64,000 nucleotides of DNA from Haliotis asinina. Its lineage: Eukaryota > Mollusca > Gastropoda > Lepetellida > Haliotidae. This document shows positions 48,540 to 61,764 of the stretch, one piece after another. How positions within the stretch are numbered: position 1 is the first letter of the stretch; every line of letters starts with the position of its first letter. The notes beneath the pieces were generated by a model. That model was not told the DNA's origin, searched no databases, and saw only the letters and a list, made by a program, of their open reading frames with translations. The stretch lies in NCBI RefSeq assembly GCF_037392515.1, contig NC_090288.1, positions 19,314,969 through 19,378,968 of the forward strand, given 5' to 3'. The position numbers were made by a program, and so were the translations under genes.

Positions 48540-50420
48540 TGGCTACCCACACTGAAGTCAGGTGAATATATTGTCTTATGTACTCTCTGTTTCTGGCATC
48601 CACATCCTTGAATAGTTCCACACAATATCCAAGAGACTCTTTAGGGCCTCTGGTGTGATTGCAAGCAGGGTGATGTCATCAGCCAATGTTGGATTTCCAA
48701 GATTAAGATAAATTCACACCGCATTTTGATGCCTCAAGTTCATCAAGAAGTTCATCAATGAAAATTAGATACAAGAGAGTTGACAACCACTGCCTTGTCT
48801 TACAATTTGTTGTCCAGGAAAGAGTCACTGAATGCCATTTACAAAGCCTTCACTTTTGAGGGAGATTGATTAGGATTCTCCAGGATGATTGCCCTGTAAT
48901 GCCAATGTGATACAGCTTCAGAAACAGGCCATTGTGCCAAACCATATCAAAAGCTCTTTTATTGTCTGAAAATGCTAAGTAGAGTTTGCTTCCCAATTCA
49001 AGATTATGATACATTGATTCCATTAGGTTGAATTCTGCTGTCATGCATCCGATTCCCTGTTGATGCAGATTTGGAATTATGATGTTGTTTAATGTGTTCC
49101 AGGACGTTTGTCTTTCATGCAGAAGATTCTCAAAAAGTTTATGAATAACAGGCAGCAGGGTGATAAATTCTGGGATCATTCTTTGGTTTGGTGATACCCA
49201 ACCAACCCCCTTTGAATTTGTGGTGTTGTAGAATTCAGCATTGAATTGAGGATTTTGTAAGGAGGAGTGTACTATTTCATAAAAGTCAGCAACAACATTG
49301 CCTATGTCGTCAGAGTCCCAAATATCTATGTTTTATACGTGAGATAAACACAAACATTGTTTTTTTTCCTTTTCCTCTATTTCTCATTTTCCAAAAGCTG
49401 TTTTTGTTATATTCATATGAATTTTCAAATTCCTGAAGTGAATTTTCCTCTTGAATAGCTTTTTTTTTTAACTTTTCAAAAGTCATGTTTGAGACATTTA
49501 TGTTTACAATAAGTTTTGTGTTCTGACCTTCTTGGAACATCCTTCATTTATCCATAGGTGTCATGCTTGTCTTTGAAGTATGTGAGCATGCTTCAATTCT
49601 TGTGACCAGTAAGGTTTTGTAGGGGGTTAAATTTGGATAACGGTAAAGTAGCTGAGCTTACTTTTGTGACACTTTCTGTTATGTTTTGGCATAGGTGATC
49701 TACATCACTAGTTATCAGCTGTATAGTGACTGGGCCTTGCCATATGCAATTCCATCGGTAGTGTATCTTTATATTCTTTAAGAATTGTTTCATCACATTT
49801 TTTTCCTTGATGTCATAGGTTTATGCTGTGTCACATGATAAAATATGTGAAGGGTGACAGAGATTGGCAGGTGATCTGAGACACAGTTGAGTTCATCGCC
49901 TGGGTGAAATCTTTCACAATAAGTTGATAACAAGATCTAACATTGATTGTGAGGGGACAAAGGTATGTGATAAGGAGTCAGTATTCTGAAGAATGACTAA
50001 GTTATTATTAAGTTTTGTAGCAGGTCTGATCTTCTTTCTGAAAGGGGGTTTAGTCCTGAAGTGTAATGTTGAAATCGCCAAGGAAAAGCACTATTCCTTT
50101 ACTTTCTAGAAATCATATAGGTCTTGAAGTATGTCGATTTCTTGTTTCAAAACTTCATATCCGTAAGAAGAAGTAGGCATATGGACATCGAACATATAAA
50201 ATGTTGGCACATATACCATATAAATATACTTCATATCCGTAAGAAGAAGTAGGCATATGGACATCGAACATATAAAATGTTGGCACATATACCATATAAA
50301 TACACTTCAGTCCAACCACTTCACTTCGATGAACTGAAACCTGATGGGGGTAATGAAGGAACCATCTGATGTACCACAAGTTGCCCTTAAATTGTTGTAA
50401 TTGTTGTATGGCAATATTTT
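48540..50420 (-). mobile_element. LINE (non-LTR retrotransposon) with endonuclease and RT, decayed
   Basis: Reading the - strand from about 50420, an APE-type endonuclease comes first: pieces such as HRSEVVGLKCIYMVYVPT and later LSHTFVPSQSMLDLVIN then NCVSDHLP near 49880, the last being the conserved SDH-L-P signature. Reverse transcriptase follows: ITLLPVIHKLFENLLHERQ, then HQQGIGCMTAEFNL, and the catalytic box FSDNKRAFDMVWHNG at about 48930-48980, then LADDITLLA at 48675-48690, which is the (F/Y)ADD-type catalytic box with Leu in first place. Stops and frameshifts break the frame several times, and a 76-bp tandem duplication sits in the endonuclease part. Both ORF1 and the 5' end are missing. 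The clade is uncertain. Confidence 0.85.
50152..50305. repeat. 76-bp tandem duplication inside the LINE endonuclease
   Basis: The unit acttcatatccgtaagaaga plus agtaggcatatggacatcga plus acatataaaatgttggcaca plus tataccatataaatat occurs twice, starting at 50152 and 50228, with only a couple of differences. It is a recent local duplication in an already broken element. Confidence 0.95.
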
Positions 50421-52064
50421 ATTTTGACATGAAAAATATTTTTTCGTGAGGGAAGTATGTTGCCAACCTTTGCTTACTTCGCTCGCATACAAGAAGACTG
50501 GTCACATTCTCTCTGCTGTGCAACCCCATTTGCACTACAGTTTGCCTGTGGTCCAGATGAAAGATATGTTCAAGCATTTAAATGTAGAAACAAAGTTTAT
50601 AGATCACATTTCTCAGACATTAAATATCAATTAAATAATTGTAAGTTCAGATTGAAGATTGTAGATATACAGAACCTGTAGCCCCACTAGAACATCAAAG
50701 TGAAACATATAATGTCTCAGAAGACTAGCAAGATGTAATATAATACATGTATCTTGTATAAAGTATAAACAAGATCTGCAAACACAAACAAGAAATGATC
50801 AAGTATTTGCTGCACTCTCATTTCCTGACAATTTTACAAGGCCTGTCTTGAAACAATCTCCATTGTATTATCAATGTACAATTATTATTGAATTCTTTGT
50901 ATTATCATAGTTTCCTCGCTCCTCACTTTGTTTCCACACCATTCACCATGTCATATTACATATGTATGTTTCAAACTGAAATGCTCACAATGTACCTCAT
51001 GTGTAGAATGTACCTGTAAAGGTGTGTACCTCCTTTATTTACATTTGCAGGTAGTAGAATATTGCTTCCGTTCTTTCATGTAATACAGTAAAATATCATG
51101 GAGTATTCCAACCATCAATAACCTCTGTTCAAATTACCCAAGATGAACAGCAAAATGTGTAGGAACAAATTTGACATCGCCTCGCTTGAGTGATTTCCAT
51201 TGGTTAATGTTGGTTTCATTTCTGTATTGAATTATTGCAGATAACAGAGGTGTTCATAATATTGCTAATGAGATAAAGTGAGCCACTTTCCATCACAAAT
51301 GTTGGCCATTTCTCACGGAGATTGCTCACCCAACAGCTGGGTCAGGCAGTGCTTCAGTACTGGCAAAATGAAAGAAAAGCTGTTTTCTGGAAACATGTAC
51401 AAGCAAAAGATGAAAACTGTTGTATTTCCTATTAGATTTACCCTCAAGACAAAAATGTGGGAGGTAGGTTATATTTAACAAATGATACGTTTGCTTCACC
51501 TGAGACATGTTTTGTTTAACTTTTAACTTTGTCAGCCTCAATGATTATATGGTTTTTTAAAGCCAATATGGATATCATTAGAAGAGAGAGAGAATCCACC
51601 CAAGTGTCTGCTGATATCAAATGTCTCAACATGAGCTGTTCAAGTAACAGATTTTTTCCTTGATCAGTGAGTGTTGATATAATTGATGTCAGTAGACGTG
51701 AGGGTGAGATTGTATTCATCATCCAAAAATCATTCTTCATTTGTTTTCAATGAAAAATATACATCTCTGAATGTACAGTACTGCCATTAGATTTGCAGTG
51801 CACCGATGCCATAGCTCTGTGAGATCATCAAAGTCATAGCATTGTCAGGGCATTGTATAAAATCTACTGTCATAATGATATCTCATGTGGAACATAGTTT
51901 TGGATGATAACTTGTGTACATAAAGTGTTATTTTTACTTTTTATCATTGAGTATGTTTCATTTCTTACTTGATGTATGGATCTTCACTCATCTTGTTTTC
52001 CATCCAATAAATTTGGTAAGAGAGGAGTAGTTTGATAAGTTTGACAAGACATTATGAGCATGTA
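50421..52064. other. No gene recognised
   Basis: AT-rich; the open frames at 50446-50681 are not recognised. Confidence 0.4.
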
Positions 52065-52332
52065 ACTGTCCAGTCAGCCTACACACCCTGTAGCTGGACA
52101 ACACACAGAGATAGGATGTAACTGTCCAGTCAGCTTACACACCCTGTAGCTGGACAACACACAGAGATAGGATGTAAAACACACAGAGATAGGATGTAAC
52201 TGTCCAGTCAGCCCACACACCCTGTAGCTGGACAACACACAGAGATAGGATGTAACTGTCCAGTCAGCCCACACACCCTGTAGCTTGACAACACACAGAG
52301 ATAAGATGTAACTGTCCAGTCAGCTTACACAC
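52065..52332. repeat. ~58-bp minisatellite, about 4.5 units
   Basis: The unit is gtaactgtccagtcagccta plus cacaccctgtagctggacaa plus cacacagagataggat. One unit carries an extra partial copy (gtaaaacacacagagatagg). Confidence 0.95.
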
Positions 52333-55300
52333 AAAGATCTTATCTGGGATCTGACTGTCTATCCATAACAGAGGGTGCAGTATTTCATCTCAACACATAC
52401 TAAATTCTTCAGGAATATGGTCAAATAATTCAATTATCATTTTACCATGTATTATTATAGTGCACTTTTAGGAAAGCTTTTAGCTACAGGAGAGAAATTA
52501 GCAGTATTTGTATTAATAGCCACTGTTAAATATTGTTCAAATTATGATTACTTGTTAAATGCACTACTGATTGTAGATCCAAACTGTGTTTTGATATGTA
52601 TTGTGGGTAAGAGGTGTGACTGGTTGCTTCTGTAGTGTGTGTTAGAGAAAATGAGTTGTTCTGTACATCAGATTTTGACAAAATCAGCTTCTTTAGTTCA
52701 TGTAATGAATCATTCTCAATGTTTTAACCATAAATATTTATCATTTAAAGCGACATATTGCAGTACTCATCTATCACATTCCAGGGTTCAAATAATTATA
52801 GTGTATATTCATACATGATACATATTGAACTGAAGGACAGAATGCATTCACTATGATAAAATAATTGACTGCACAAAGCCTAACACTGAGTCAAGGATCA
52901 ACACCAGTAGACTTGTTGTTCCAGCTGGGGTGAATATTGTACACGCCAAATTGTCTTATGTAACAGCCACGGGCAAGGCTTACTGAGTATTTAGGTACTA
53001 ACACCACACTGAAGATTTTCAGATTAGGATTGCAACCTCATTTCACCACCCAACAAACTGTGGATTGATATAGTGTTGTTACCTTGTTAGTAGATGATTG
53101 TTTAATGCAAGTTTTTCCATTGTCCAAGTTAACAGTGACTGCAGATTGATCTAGAGTATATGAAATTGAAAACGATTACAGCATGAGTACAATTAACACA
53201 GCAACTGTTACTACTTACAATACAGGTGTGCTGGGCTATGTTTTACACAGATATGTCTTGTTACTTGAATAATCAGATTCTACTTGAAGAGAAAATCACC
53301 TGAACATGTTCCAGTCTTGTGACCATCAGATATGTCACGTATGCTACGTTACTCAGTGGTCAAGAGATCTGAAACCTGATACACATCATCATATCTTGTC
53401 TTTTACCTTCTAACAAGTTGTGAAAATTTTGGCAAAGTCAGTGACTCTCAAACTCTGCCATGAATATTTTTGTCACTATAAATAAGGTATAAGGATGGTT
53501 TGTCTAATGATATTACAGTATGTGTAATTTGGAATGATTTTAACCCATAACCCCCGCAGTTGTTTTTAATCATCCTATGTTGAAGAATATGGGCCTGAAT
53601 CTTTTATAAAAAGCCCAAACGAAAACCGTGACTCTAAACCCTAAACCTAACCCTAAAACATTCCCCCAAATCTCCAAAATAATCATAATAAATGGAATAC
53701 ATTTCAGAAAGGGGCGGAACTCTTACCAACCTAGCTTTATATACACACAAAGTACTTTGAATTAGTTGACACACTTATTCATTTATATTAAAATATGATT
53801 AGTTCCAATTGAATACCATGCAGTCATATTACCTTTTGAAAAAGATTTCCAATTTTCACTCTTCTTACTAGCACTAAACTCTTTGCATAGGTGAGTCCTT
53901 TAATATGAGAAAGCTACTGTCTTGGAGAAAGCTACTGTCTGTCTACCCCAAAGACAAATAATGTTTTCTGCACTGCAATCTACTCATATATATAGTACAA
54001 AATATACACTCTGTTTAAACATGGTGTTGGAAATATTATACTCAAACTTATCATGAGAACAGTTACTTTCTGAAAGCCTGCATCATGAAGTGCAGTAAGT
54101 CCTTTAAAGGTGGGATAAGAAACACAAAGTCAGCTTCCAATAATCTGTGAAAATGGTGGATTATTATTTGTTATTCAGTGACAACAAATATTTGTTTGCC
54201 CCTGTGAATTGGTAGTGGATGGATGCATGTATCAACTTGTCTACAATCCGTTTGATTCCAGTTGAGACCATTGAATTGCTCACTAACACAAAATCTAATA
54301 ATTGAATCGACAGACCAACTCTGATTTGTCTCATAATTTGGGAAAAACGAATAAAAAAGTTGTTTAACAAATGATCATCATTTTCTTGTCACCTTTCGCT
54401 ATTTTGTATGAGGGGGGCCTCTTGCTGGTTTTTTATTTTTGCCAGTGTTTCTGCACCAGCATTGTATTGCATAGCTTGCGAAGAAACCTTGAAAAAAAAA
54501 ATGGGAACACCTGAGTGTGTCCTTAAAAAATATAAATCAAACAATCCTAATGTTTGTCTGTTGATTTTTGATGGAAAGTCATTCAATACTTTATTTCATA
54601 TATTATCTGAGTGCATACCGTTATCCAAGAGGTACCCAAAATTACAGATCGCTTTTAATTTTTTAGTGAAATGAAATGTTACACACCAGTGCGTTATGAT
54701 TACCAATCTCTCGTTAACGATATTACCCACATATGTGAAATGTTGGATTTAACTTTGCTAATGATTCCTTCAAAATATAATAGAAGCTTTTCAAACATTG
54801 GACATCGGAAATATAGTCAGACAGACTACTTTTTGATCGACCCCTGTATCTACCTGCCACAGCTGGAAAGTTGTAGGAAAGGCTGTGGACTGTTAAAATA
54901 GCCACTGGGAAGGCTAGGAACCTTTGATGTATTTAGGCAGTCAGTATGTCTGCCCTGCAAGTGTTTGGCCAGGGGATACTGTGGGGAGCCTACCCCAGGG
55001 TCCTACAGGTTATAATAATGAGATCACTGGTCACTGTCAGGGGTCACCAGCAGTCCTGTCTGGTCTTCAAGGCTTGTCAGTGAGAATTAATTCAGAAATG
55101 TCCATGATAAATATATATCTAAACACATACCCCAGTATTGCCTTTCAGTGATGATCTTGTTATGTTTAGTGTAAATGTGTCCAACAAGTTAACATGAAAT
55201 ACCTTGTGTTGTAGCAAGTTTTAACATACTGTCAATGATACAGAAGACCATTTTTGCATGTTGACTGGGTCTGACCGAACCTTACTAATTTTTATCTAAC

Positions 55301-56566
55301 TATGAAAGGTTTCATGCTTGAAGAATGCAGTATACAGAAGCACTGTGAGAGCAGGTTATCCATCTCAGTAACCTGTTCTGTCACCACAACATCATGTCCT
55401 TGTCTACTGTACACGTGTAGATGATTAATATTGCATTGGACTGCGTATTTCCACGTGCAATGACAATATGGCCATATTGATTGACCGGTGACAGTAGTGC
55501 TGGGGTCAGTTGGTGTGTGGAAGCTGTCCAACTGCAGGTGTTCAGTACTTACCCCAGCTGGTGTATATCATAATGGTTGAAGACTTTAAAACCAGCTATC
55601 AGATTACCTTTTTCACTTCAGCAGATCTTGAAACTTGTCCTCCAATCTTGCTTTCTTAATCCACATTGTTCTCCCATATATCTGTATGAAATATTTGGAA
55701 ACATAAGTATTTCTCCAGATAACTTAAGATAAATACAAACTAATGTTCTGTGTACTTGGCAAAAATAAATGTAGCAAAAAAATTATATAATCTTTAACTG
55801 GAAGTATTCTCTTTGAATTATATTGTATATAATTTTTGTTCAACGTATTAGTCTACACACAGATTGCCAGACAATCTTTTTCCGACCAGACCAGTAATCT
55901 TATATGTAGGAAGAAACTGAATCAACCTTTCCAAATCACTGGGAATAAAACTAACATAATGAACCTCAGAAAAACAACAGTGTCCTGTAATGTGTTTCCC
56001 AGGTATGACACCATTAGTTATGGGAAGATAAAGGAATTGTTTTCTGTGCCCGTTTGATCCTTTATTGAGTCATCTAGTATCCATATGGAAGGGTCATTTA
56101 ATTATTGTTTGGTGCATTGTACAGCCTCAGCTGATATTGTGTGTGACTTGACTGGTTCATGTGTATGAACTGTAAGCGTTCACTCAGTCTTCTCATCAAT
56201 GACCTAGCTGTGACACATGCTACCAGCTTGGCAGTGGTTCCCACATTAAGCCTCTCTCTGCAGTATTTCATTACTGAAGGTAAAACATTTATTACTCTCT
56301 TAAGGTCAAGGGATTGTTATCATCGACAGTCACGTTTTTCAGTGTCACTGTTACAACATAAAAGAGACTTTTGTATTGACATTGTCCACTAAGGTTTAAG
56401 GAGTTCAGTATTGAGAAAACATGATAATGTGAATTTTTTTCATTTCAGCGATTATGCATGTATAATTTATATCACCAGCAGGCACAATGAGAATATATAA
56501 TGAATTTGAGTGTTGAGTATTTGTCCATTTAAAAAAAAACTGAATTCCCCTTACTTTCATCATGTG
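52333..56566. other. No gene recognised
   Basis: This stretch holds a few degenerate telomere-like hexamers (aaaccctaaacctaaccc, 53635-53660). Open frames at 54408-54901 and 56159-56280 resemble no family I can name. Confidence 0.4.
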
Positions 56567-57115
56567 TATAGTCCGGCTCAAAAGCGGACCAATGAATTGC
56601 AATGTAACTCAAAAACTAATAAGCATAATATACTCAATGAAACGCTGATCATAATCAAAACATTATACCTACTCTGTAAGGTTTTTGCAGAATTTTTGTC
56701 CCAATAATAAAAAGGTTGTTTAACAAACTGTCTTTAGAATATTGACACAGTTCACTGTTTATTGCGAGGGAGGAGTGCAGAGAAAGGCACAGCCAGGTGT
56801 TCGAGAAGCATGTGCACCTTGGCCGAGAAAGTTATATATTCATTAACCTGTGCTGTGCTGTCTCCATGCTTTCTCGCACACCTGGCTGTCCCTTTCTGTG
56901 ACTACTCCCTCGCAACAAGCAGTGAACTGTGTGAATATTTTAATGATAGGTTGTTAAACAACTTTTTTGATTTTAAAGGAAAATATTCTGCAAAAACCTC
57001 ACAGAGTTGGTATGATGTTCTGGTTATGATCAACGTTTCATTGAGTATGCTATGTTTATTAGTTTTTGAGTTAGACTGCAATTCATCATTCCGCTTTTGA
57101 GCCAAACGGACTATA
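56567..57115. mobile_element. 549-bp foldback element with arms of about 240 bp
   Basis: The left end tatagtccggctcaaaagcg and the right end cgcttttgagccaaacggac plus tata are inverted copies. The pairing continues through ctcaaaaactaataa, caatgaaacg, ggtttttgcagaa, gttgtttaacaa, cacagttcactg, gcgaggga and cagccaggtg for about 240 bp per arm (about 85 percent identity). About 60 bp remain as the loop. TA lies at both ends. No coding content. Confidence 0.9.
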
Positions 57116-59159
57116 GTTATATCCATCAAATATTTGATACCATAACTGTTCACAGTACCTTCAACACACATTTCCAGTCAGCCAGGCTAGTATACCTGCA
57201 ATGCATGTCCTTATAAAACATTTTAAATACTGTTTGCCAGTTTTTCCACAGTTGATCAGAGTTAAAAATTCCCCCTCTGCAAGTTGTTTGAAAGTTGTCA
57301 TGGTCATATAACACAAGATGTTTGCAGAAAATCTGTGATTTGACGCTCTCTGACAGCAAACATGATCAGATCATGGTCAAGGCTTGTCAACAAAGTTTTG
57401 CTCAAGTTTCCTGAAATATGGATGAATGTAATACAGGTTTTATTCTTTATTTGGAATTATCTACACGGCTTGATTTGCCGCTTTGTTATTATAGTTTTAG
57501 TCATGGCATGGTTTTGGACTTGTCATGTCACTCTAATGACCATCAACCTGCAGTTCAGGTCTCATTCCATTTTATCCAAACACAACAATTAGTCTATCCC
57601 AAATCCTGCCATCCAAAAACATGTAAACAGGTAAAACTCTGTTTAGCAGGTACTGAAATAGTGTTCTGAAGAAAACACAATGGTAATATCTACATATCTT
57701 GGTGGAACTGGGTTGTTGTGGAATATATGATTAACAGCTTGATGTTGCACATAATTTGTATTATGCTGATGATTGTATTAGTTTATATGGACAAAATGCT
57801 GAGAGTGCATTCACTACAAGAATGCACTGCAGGGGGCATGGTAGATGGCTATATGCATAATAGTCTGACATGTATGTTATGAATGCTTGTACGGCTGGGA
57901 ATTTCATTATTACCTTTGGTATTTTTCTTGCAAGGGAAATAATAATAACCTAAAGTTTTTGTAGCTGCATTGATGACTGCAATCAATAATCAGTGAAAAA
58001 TACCCGAAAACCAGGAAAACATACAACTTTGAACATGTAAGCAAAGATAGTTAATAGTAAGCAATTTGAAGTGTTTCATGAACCTATATACCTAATCCCA
58101 ACAGCTGACATGGAACATATCCGATAACCTAGGACCAGTGAGATGTTCTTGATAGTGTCACACGTAACCATGACTCGATCATTGTTAGCTGAGCATCTCA
58201 TCATCAGTGTTCAGATTATAGATTATTCATCTTGGTTACTGCAAAATAGTTCTCTTATTATTTGAAATCTTGACTGAGTGTGTATTGATTGTCATTCCCT
58301 GTTTGGTTGTTGCCAATACATCACCCGCAGACAGATTGCCACGTACACAGGCAAGACATTACCTCAAGGACAGCGATGTTTTCTTACTTTTACAGGTCAC
58401 CAATAGAAAGACTATTGGATCAGTTTATCATAACATGGCATGACTATCATCAAAAGAAAAAAACATCTGGGAATAATTGTGTATGAATTGGTGTATGCTT
58501 GTGTGAGGAACAGGTCGTGTTACACTGTATATGCTTGTGGTGAGGCGAGGGGGTATCGGTAGCTGGGGCCTGCAAATATATCACATGATGTGTCATGTAT
58601 CATGGGTATTGTCAGACACAAGTGTATGGAAGTGGGTTCAGCATACCTTTTAGCTTAATACTTCCTTATATAGGTGCTGTATGTTCTCATATACAGTACA
58701 GCTGTCAATGTTCACTATTGTGTGTTGGAGACAAAGTTCAAAACCTTCATCCAATTCCATTGATAAGTTGTGTGTGCACAAGCTATATGAATGTATTGAC
58801 ATTCCTTGGTACCCATCATACTTTGTCAGGAAACCTCTCCCTGTATATATACATACACAGACTTTATACCGCATTTGAATTTCAGCTTGAATGAAGTGAT
58901 TTTTATGTGGATACTGGTTAAGGGATGTAACTCTACATAACTGGGCTGCTTTGAATTCTATTTCCCATATAGCAGTACTGACATAGATGTGTTTGCAATG
59001 GTGCTCCAATAATGGAATCAGATCATCGGCATGGACAGTCTGCTAACGTAGCTGCTTGTAATCCTGCCAAAGGCATTCTGTGAGAAATATCATCAGTTCT
59101 TTACATAATGGAGTAACATCAAATATACAAACATCATTATACATGAATCTTATGTCTAT
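57116..59159. other. No gene recognised
   Basis: AT-rich with only chance open frames. Confidence 0.4.
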
Positions 59160-59935
59160 ATTTATAACACACAGTTTTCCCACTGAATTAGTTGGGTGGA
59201 TGGTGAAAGGGTGTTCAGTCTCAAATGTCATATTTAGTATTGTAACACACAGTTTTCCCACTGAGCTAGTTGGGGAGGTGATGAAAGAATGTTCAGTGTT
59301 CCATCAGTGTTCAATGCACACAGTCATTGAATTTGTTTTTTTCACATGATGACTGTCTTGTGATGATGATGTCATGCTTAGCATTGTAACCCAAAGTTTT
59401 CCCACTGAGCAAGTTGGGCAGATGATGAAAGAACTTTCAGTATCAAAAATCATATTTAGTAGTGTAACACACAGTTTTCCCACTGAGCTAGTTGGACAGG
59501 TGATGAAAGGGTGTTCAGTCTCATATGTCATATTCAGTATTATAACACACAGTTTTTCCACTGAGCTAGTTGGACAAGTGATGAAAGGGTGTTCAGTCTC
59601 ATATGTCATATTCAGTATTATAACACACAGTTTTTCCACTGAGCTAGTTGGACAGGTGATGAAAGGGTGTTCAGTCTCATATGTCATATTCAGTATTATA
59701 ACACACAGTTTTCCCACTGAGCGGCCTAGTTGGACAGGTGATGAAAGGGTGTTCAGTCTCATATGTCATATTCAGTATTATAACACACAGTTTTCCCACT
59801 GAGCTAGTTGGACAGGTGATGAAAGGGTGTTCAGTCTCATATGTCATATTCAGTATTATAACACACAGTTTTCCCATTGAGCTAGTTGGACAGGTGATGA
59901 AAGGGTGTTCAGTGTTCCATCAGTGTTCAATGCAC
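59160..59935. repeat. 78-bp minisatellite, about nine units, with flanking duplicate
   Basis: The unit is acacacagttttcccactga plus gctagttggacaggtgatga plus aagggtgttcagtctcatat plus gtcatattcagtattata (78 bp). The two first units and the unit at 59385 are more diverged. A downstream piece (gttccatcagtgttcaatgc and ttttttcacatgatgact) follows the second unit at 59300-59360 and again after the last unit at 59910-59978, so the whole block arose by duplication. The 78-bp period keeps frames open on both strands. Confidence 0.95.
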
Positions 59936-59979
59936 ATAGAGTCATTGAATTTGTTTTTTTCACATGATGACTGTCTTGT

Positions 59980-61764
59980 TAGCAGTAAAATTTCCCTATG
60001 TTATTCTTTGTGAGTTTACGTTCATGTAGGCCCCTCACTTAGTTATAATACTTCTCTCTAGTTTGTGTGATGGCATGCCCCTATGGACCTTTGCCATTTT
60101 CCTTTCCTGCTGCTTTTCATTTCATTTTCATCTCATAGTCATGTTTAAGCTATATCTCACTTTATCATTTGTTGATAGGTTCAAACGTAATCTGCTACAC
60201 AGCTTTATAGAAGTTGATATATTTTATTTGTAAAAAATATATTGTGTACTAGGGGGATGTTTTGCTGAGGAACAATACGGCTAAAGATTTCATGTGTTGC
60301 CTTATATTTGTATCATAGTTTGAAAGTAGCTTCAGTCCTGTCTCAGTGAAAACAATAATTCTGAGAGAACGTGTTGTTAACATGATAGTGTCATGTAGAA
60401 CTTGTACAATGTGGGAAGTGATGACTAAGGTGTTTGTTTTGTGCATGCTTGGGGTTGTAGGGTGGCAGTGTGCCATACTACACAGATGAAATAAAGAGAC
60501 ATGTGACATCCTAATCCACAAGTAATGAGCATTGTACTTAGCCTGGAACCGTTTCAATGACTGGTCACGCATTTAGGTACACTGTAGTCATGTGTAACAG
60601 TTCAGTACAGATCATTATTATACATCTTAAATTTGTGAATGTTGTTACCTCTCACAAATAAAACAGTTAACAGACTTATTGTTTGTAAATATTCAGATAT
60701 GGTTGTGTGCTTTACAGAGATATTAAGGTTGATATGGCTGTTCAAAACATTTGTACGGGAGAGAGCAGCAAGACAGTGTAATATATCAGTGAATGAGTGC
60801 TCATGTCTTGTTACTGTCATAACCATGTAATGTTGAATTTAAATGAAGACTCGTCTTTTGTCGGCTGTTCGAAAGCTGTCAATCAGGTTTTCAACTGACT
60901 GGCTATTGCTATACATCAAGTATGTCAAGTCTCCTTTAACAAGAGTGGAGGGGAAAATATAATACACTGCTTTGTGTGCAGCTGACAAACCCCTGCATCC
61001 CCTCACTGATTGCCAGTCTCTGGGCCATTCAGGCACCTGCATTCAGGTTACGTCTGCACGCTCAGGGATTGAATTTAGCCAAAGGCAATGGTGTGGCTGA
61101 TATTTGTGTGCAATCAATCTTTGATGATTTAATTAAGGCTGAGAGGATTATTGATAATGTCTTCTTTGCCCTGACATAGTTCCTTCTAAGTGTGGGGTGA
61201 GATCCCAAGAGGGATCACAGTACAGCTATCGTGTGTTTAAGCCTCATTCAGTGTCTTGGAACTCAACTGGATTAGCAGCTTGTGCTAGTGGCTGACATAT
61301 GAACATTCTTCACATGTATTCTGTACCTGGCACAAGGGCTGAATATCCAAGTTCACAGTGGATATGCTTGGATTACGAAATAGTATTGCTTTGATACAAC
61401 ACTGATTTCTTACAAAAGATACAAACATGGAGGAGAGGAATAACTAAAGACACCTACTGGGGCTGAGGATTGTATGAAAATAATTACTGGGCCCAGAGTA
61501 TCTTGGTAGATGGGGCAAGTCTGCCTACAAATTTCTACTAGTAGTCAAGTACAGCAGCCGAAAATGTACTCCCCACTTAGCAGATATCCTGATTTGCAGT
61601 TGCGGGTTCGCCCACGGCACATGGAGGTAAGATCAGCATAGACGTGGTTGTTATAGGGGAACATATTGACAAGTTTCACTTGAATTTGTTTGACAATATG
61701 ACAAACATTTGTTGTCACCATGACCATCATTCATATCTTTATATGAAGGGTATGGCATCATATA
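59980..61764. other. No gene recognised
   Basis: One + strand open stretch at 60976-61179 (LHAQGLNLAKGNGVADIC, VQSIFDDLIKAERI) has coding-like composition but no family match or clear exon borders. Confidence 0.35.

Noticed and set aside
50446-50681. Overlapping + strand frames next to the LINE as a gene
   Set aside because: No recognisable domain, and the region is close to the antisense of the LINE 5' part.
53630-53662. Interstitial telomere repeat
   Set aside because: Only two or three imperfect ccctaa-type hexamers (aaaccctaaacctaaccc); too short to be called.
54408-54901. Two + strand frames as exons of a gene
   Set aside because: The compositions look partly coding (KKYKSNNPNVCLLIFDGKSF), but no domain, acceptor or donor could be supported.
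59304-59802. 152- and 142-codon frames as genes
   Set aside because: They read through the 78-bp minisatellite on opposite strands.
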